A stretch of DNA of 64,000 bases from CAVWDU01 sp963840725. Lineage in GTDB: Bacteria; Pseudomonadota; Gammaproteobacteria; Pseudomonadales; Halieaceae. Shown here in pieces: positions 63,203 to 64,000 of this stretch. The notes under the pieces are model-generated. The model was not told the origin of the DNA. It saw only the letters and a list, made by a program, of their open reading frames with translations, and ran no database searches. A program made the position numbers and the translations under genes. Numbering within the stretch: position 1 is the first letter of the stretch; each line of letters begins with the position of its first letter. Where the stretch lies: the NCBI GenBank assembly GCA_963840725.1, contig CAWIZY010000028.1, positions 345,029 through 409,028 on the forward strand, written 5' to 3'.

Positions 63203-63544
63203 ATGCAGATTCAGGTAAACACCGACAATTTCATTCAGGGAGATGAGCGGCTTGAAGAATTGGTTAAGAAAGAGGTGAGGGACCACCTCGGCTATCTCGA
63301 AGATCACCTGACCCGCGTCGAAGTGCATCTCAAGGACCAGAACGGTGACAAGCGGGGCCCTGAGAATATTCAGTGCACCATGGAGGCCCGCCCCAAGGGC
63401 ATTCAGCCGATCTCGGCGCAAGACGATGCCGCCAGCATTCAGTCTGCGGTGACCGGCGCTGCCAGGAAGCTCAAGACCCGGCTAGCGAAAGAGTTCGGCA
63501 AGCTGGAAAGCAAGCAAAAGGAGTCCACTGCTCACAGGGAGTGA
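63203..63544 (+). CDS. HPF/RaiA-family ribosome-associated protein
   Basis: A 113-residue protein starting at an ATG with a strong AAAGGAGG site. The beta-alpha-beta fold of ribosome hibernation factors is seen in MQIQVNTDNFIQGDERLEEL, LEDHLTRVEVHLKDQNGDK, NIQCTMEARPKGIQPIS and the helix DDAASIQSAVTGAARKLKTR. It is short, without the C-terminal dimerisation domain of long HPF. Members bind the 30S decoding region and keep ribosomes inactive in stationary phase. Some environmental versions are linked to acid or light stress genes; no such partner is nearby. Confidence 0.8.
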   Translation: MQIQVNTDNFIQGDERLEELVKKEVRDHLGYLEDHLTRVEVHLKDQNGDKRGPENIQCTMEARPKGIQPISAQDDAASIQSAVTGAARKLKTRLAKEFGKLESKQKESTAHRE

Positions 63545-63605
63545 TGTGCAGGTAAACGGAGCTCCGCGAATATGCGCCGTCAGCGGTAGTCGGACTACAC
63601 AGGCT

Positions 63606-63986
63606 GTTTAAATAAGGGGGACATTTGACTCATCGTTACCTCGAAGAGGAACGATGATGACGAAGAAGAAAGACAGCGCCGAGAAGGCGATACGAGACAT
63701 CCGCCGAGCGACAAGCCGGCGGTATTCAGCCGAATAGAAGATCCGGATCGTGCTGGAAGGCCTGCGAGGCGGGACCAGTATTGCCGAGCTCTGTCGCAAG
63801 GAAGTCGTCAACCAGAACCTGTACTACCGGTGGTCGAAGGAGTTTCTGGAGGCCGGCAAGAAACGTCTGGCTGGAGGCACAGCGCGTGAGGCCAGCAGTG
63901 ACGAGGTCAAAAAGTTGCGCAGCCAGGCAGCCCAGCTCAAAGAGGCGCTTGCCGAGACCTTGCTCGAGAATCGCTTGCAAAACTAG
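63606..63986 (+). mobile_element. IS3-family transposase OrfA remnant
   Basis: From the ATG at 63657 (MTKKKDSAEKAIRDIRRATS) an OrfA with helix-turn-helix follows: RRYSAE, then an in-frame TAG at about 63,735 in place of the usual Glu codon, then KIRIVLEGLRGGTSIAELCR, YYRWSKEFLEAGKKRL and a leucine-zipper-like tail (LRSQAAQLKEALAETLLENR). It stops at a TAG at 63,984-63,986, before the end expected for OrfA and without the DDE OrfB in this window. The sequence upstream (about 63,606-63,640) may hold the left end of the element. It is inactive as shown. Confidence 0.75.
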
Positions 63987-64000
63987 TTCAACAATAGAGA

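Overview
The window looks like a chromosome segment of a marine-type gammaproteobacterium (a Cellvibrionales/Halieaceae-like lineage is my inference). The reasons are moderately high GC, many lipid, hotdog and TonB-type genes, and small proteobacterial DUF genes (DUF2256, DUF1653, DUF2237, DUF3127). No rRNA or tRNA gene and no CRISPR array was seen.

Layout. 0-3 kb: partial amidohydrolase, secreted M24 peptidase, DUF4239-like membrane protein. 3.2-21.9 kb: a compact non-ribosomal peptide cluster. On the minus strand the order is HupE/UreJ membrane protein, stand-alone amino-acyl-AMP ligase, free carrier protein, an unassigned short region, NRPS-1 (C-A-PCP), NRPS-2 (C-A-PCP-TE), phytanoyl-CoA-type dioxygenase, and acyl-CoA-dehydrogenase-like flavoenzyme. 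Divergently on the plus strand are an ornithine-cyclodeaminase-family enzyme, an Sfp-type phosphopantetheinyl transferase and a TonB-dependent receptor. The most unusual element is a PP-loop ATP-pyrophosphatase domain of about 340 residues, with Zn-type CxxC pairs and SGGKDST. It is inserted between core motifs A8 and A9 of the NRPS-1 adenylation domain.

22-49 kb: ordinary chromosome. It holds a PlsB-like acyltransferase, cupin, DUF481 outer membrane protein, NUDIX hydrolase with DUF2256, DUF72, an orphan urea-type binding lipoprotein beside AIM24 and DUF4239 genes, MarR, PsiE, slipin/NfeD, cation exchanger, sulfatase, hotdog protein, a stand-alone VgrG-tail protein, and a two-subunit molybdenum hydroxylase. 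49.6-57.2 kb: a direct repeat of about 1.29 kb (DsbA-family 3' part plus GST) brackets 5 kb with NhaC, a CobW GTPase and a D-aminoacylase-like gene. 57.2-64 kb: a mosaic of AT-rich amidohydrolase, IS66 remnant, LysM-tail fragment, SLC13 transporter, HPF-like protein and an IS3-type transposase remnant.

Quality caveat. Single-base frameshifts are scattered through the window (PlsB-like, exchanger, sulfatase) and are very dense from about 9.35 to 19.2 kb, where every gene is broken although its motifs are conserved. Several lie at short homopolymers. This fits uncorrected long-read errors at least as well as pseudogene decay, so broken genes are described by their reconstructed products.

Working model for the cluster (inference): the cyclodeaminase makes a cyclic imino acid (Pro or pipecolate). 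The PigI/PltF-like ligase loads it on the free carrier protein, and the flavoenzyme may oxidise it while bound there. NRPS-1 and NRPS-2 add two residues, one possibly modified by the embedded PP-loop domain. The thioesterase releases the product and the dioxygenase hydroxylates it. The receptor and HupE/UreJ protein suggest a secreted metal-binding product.
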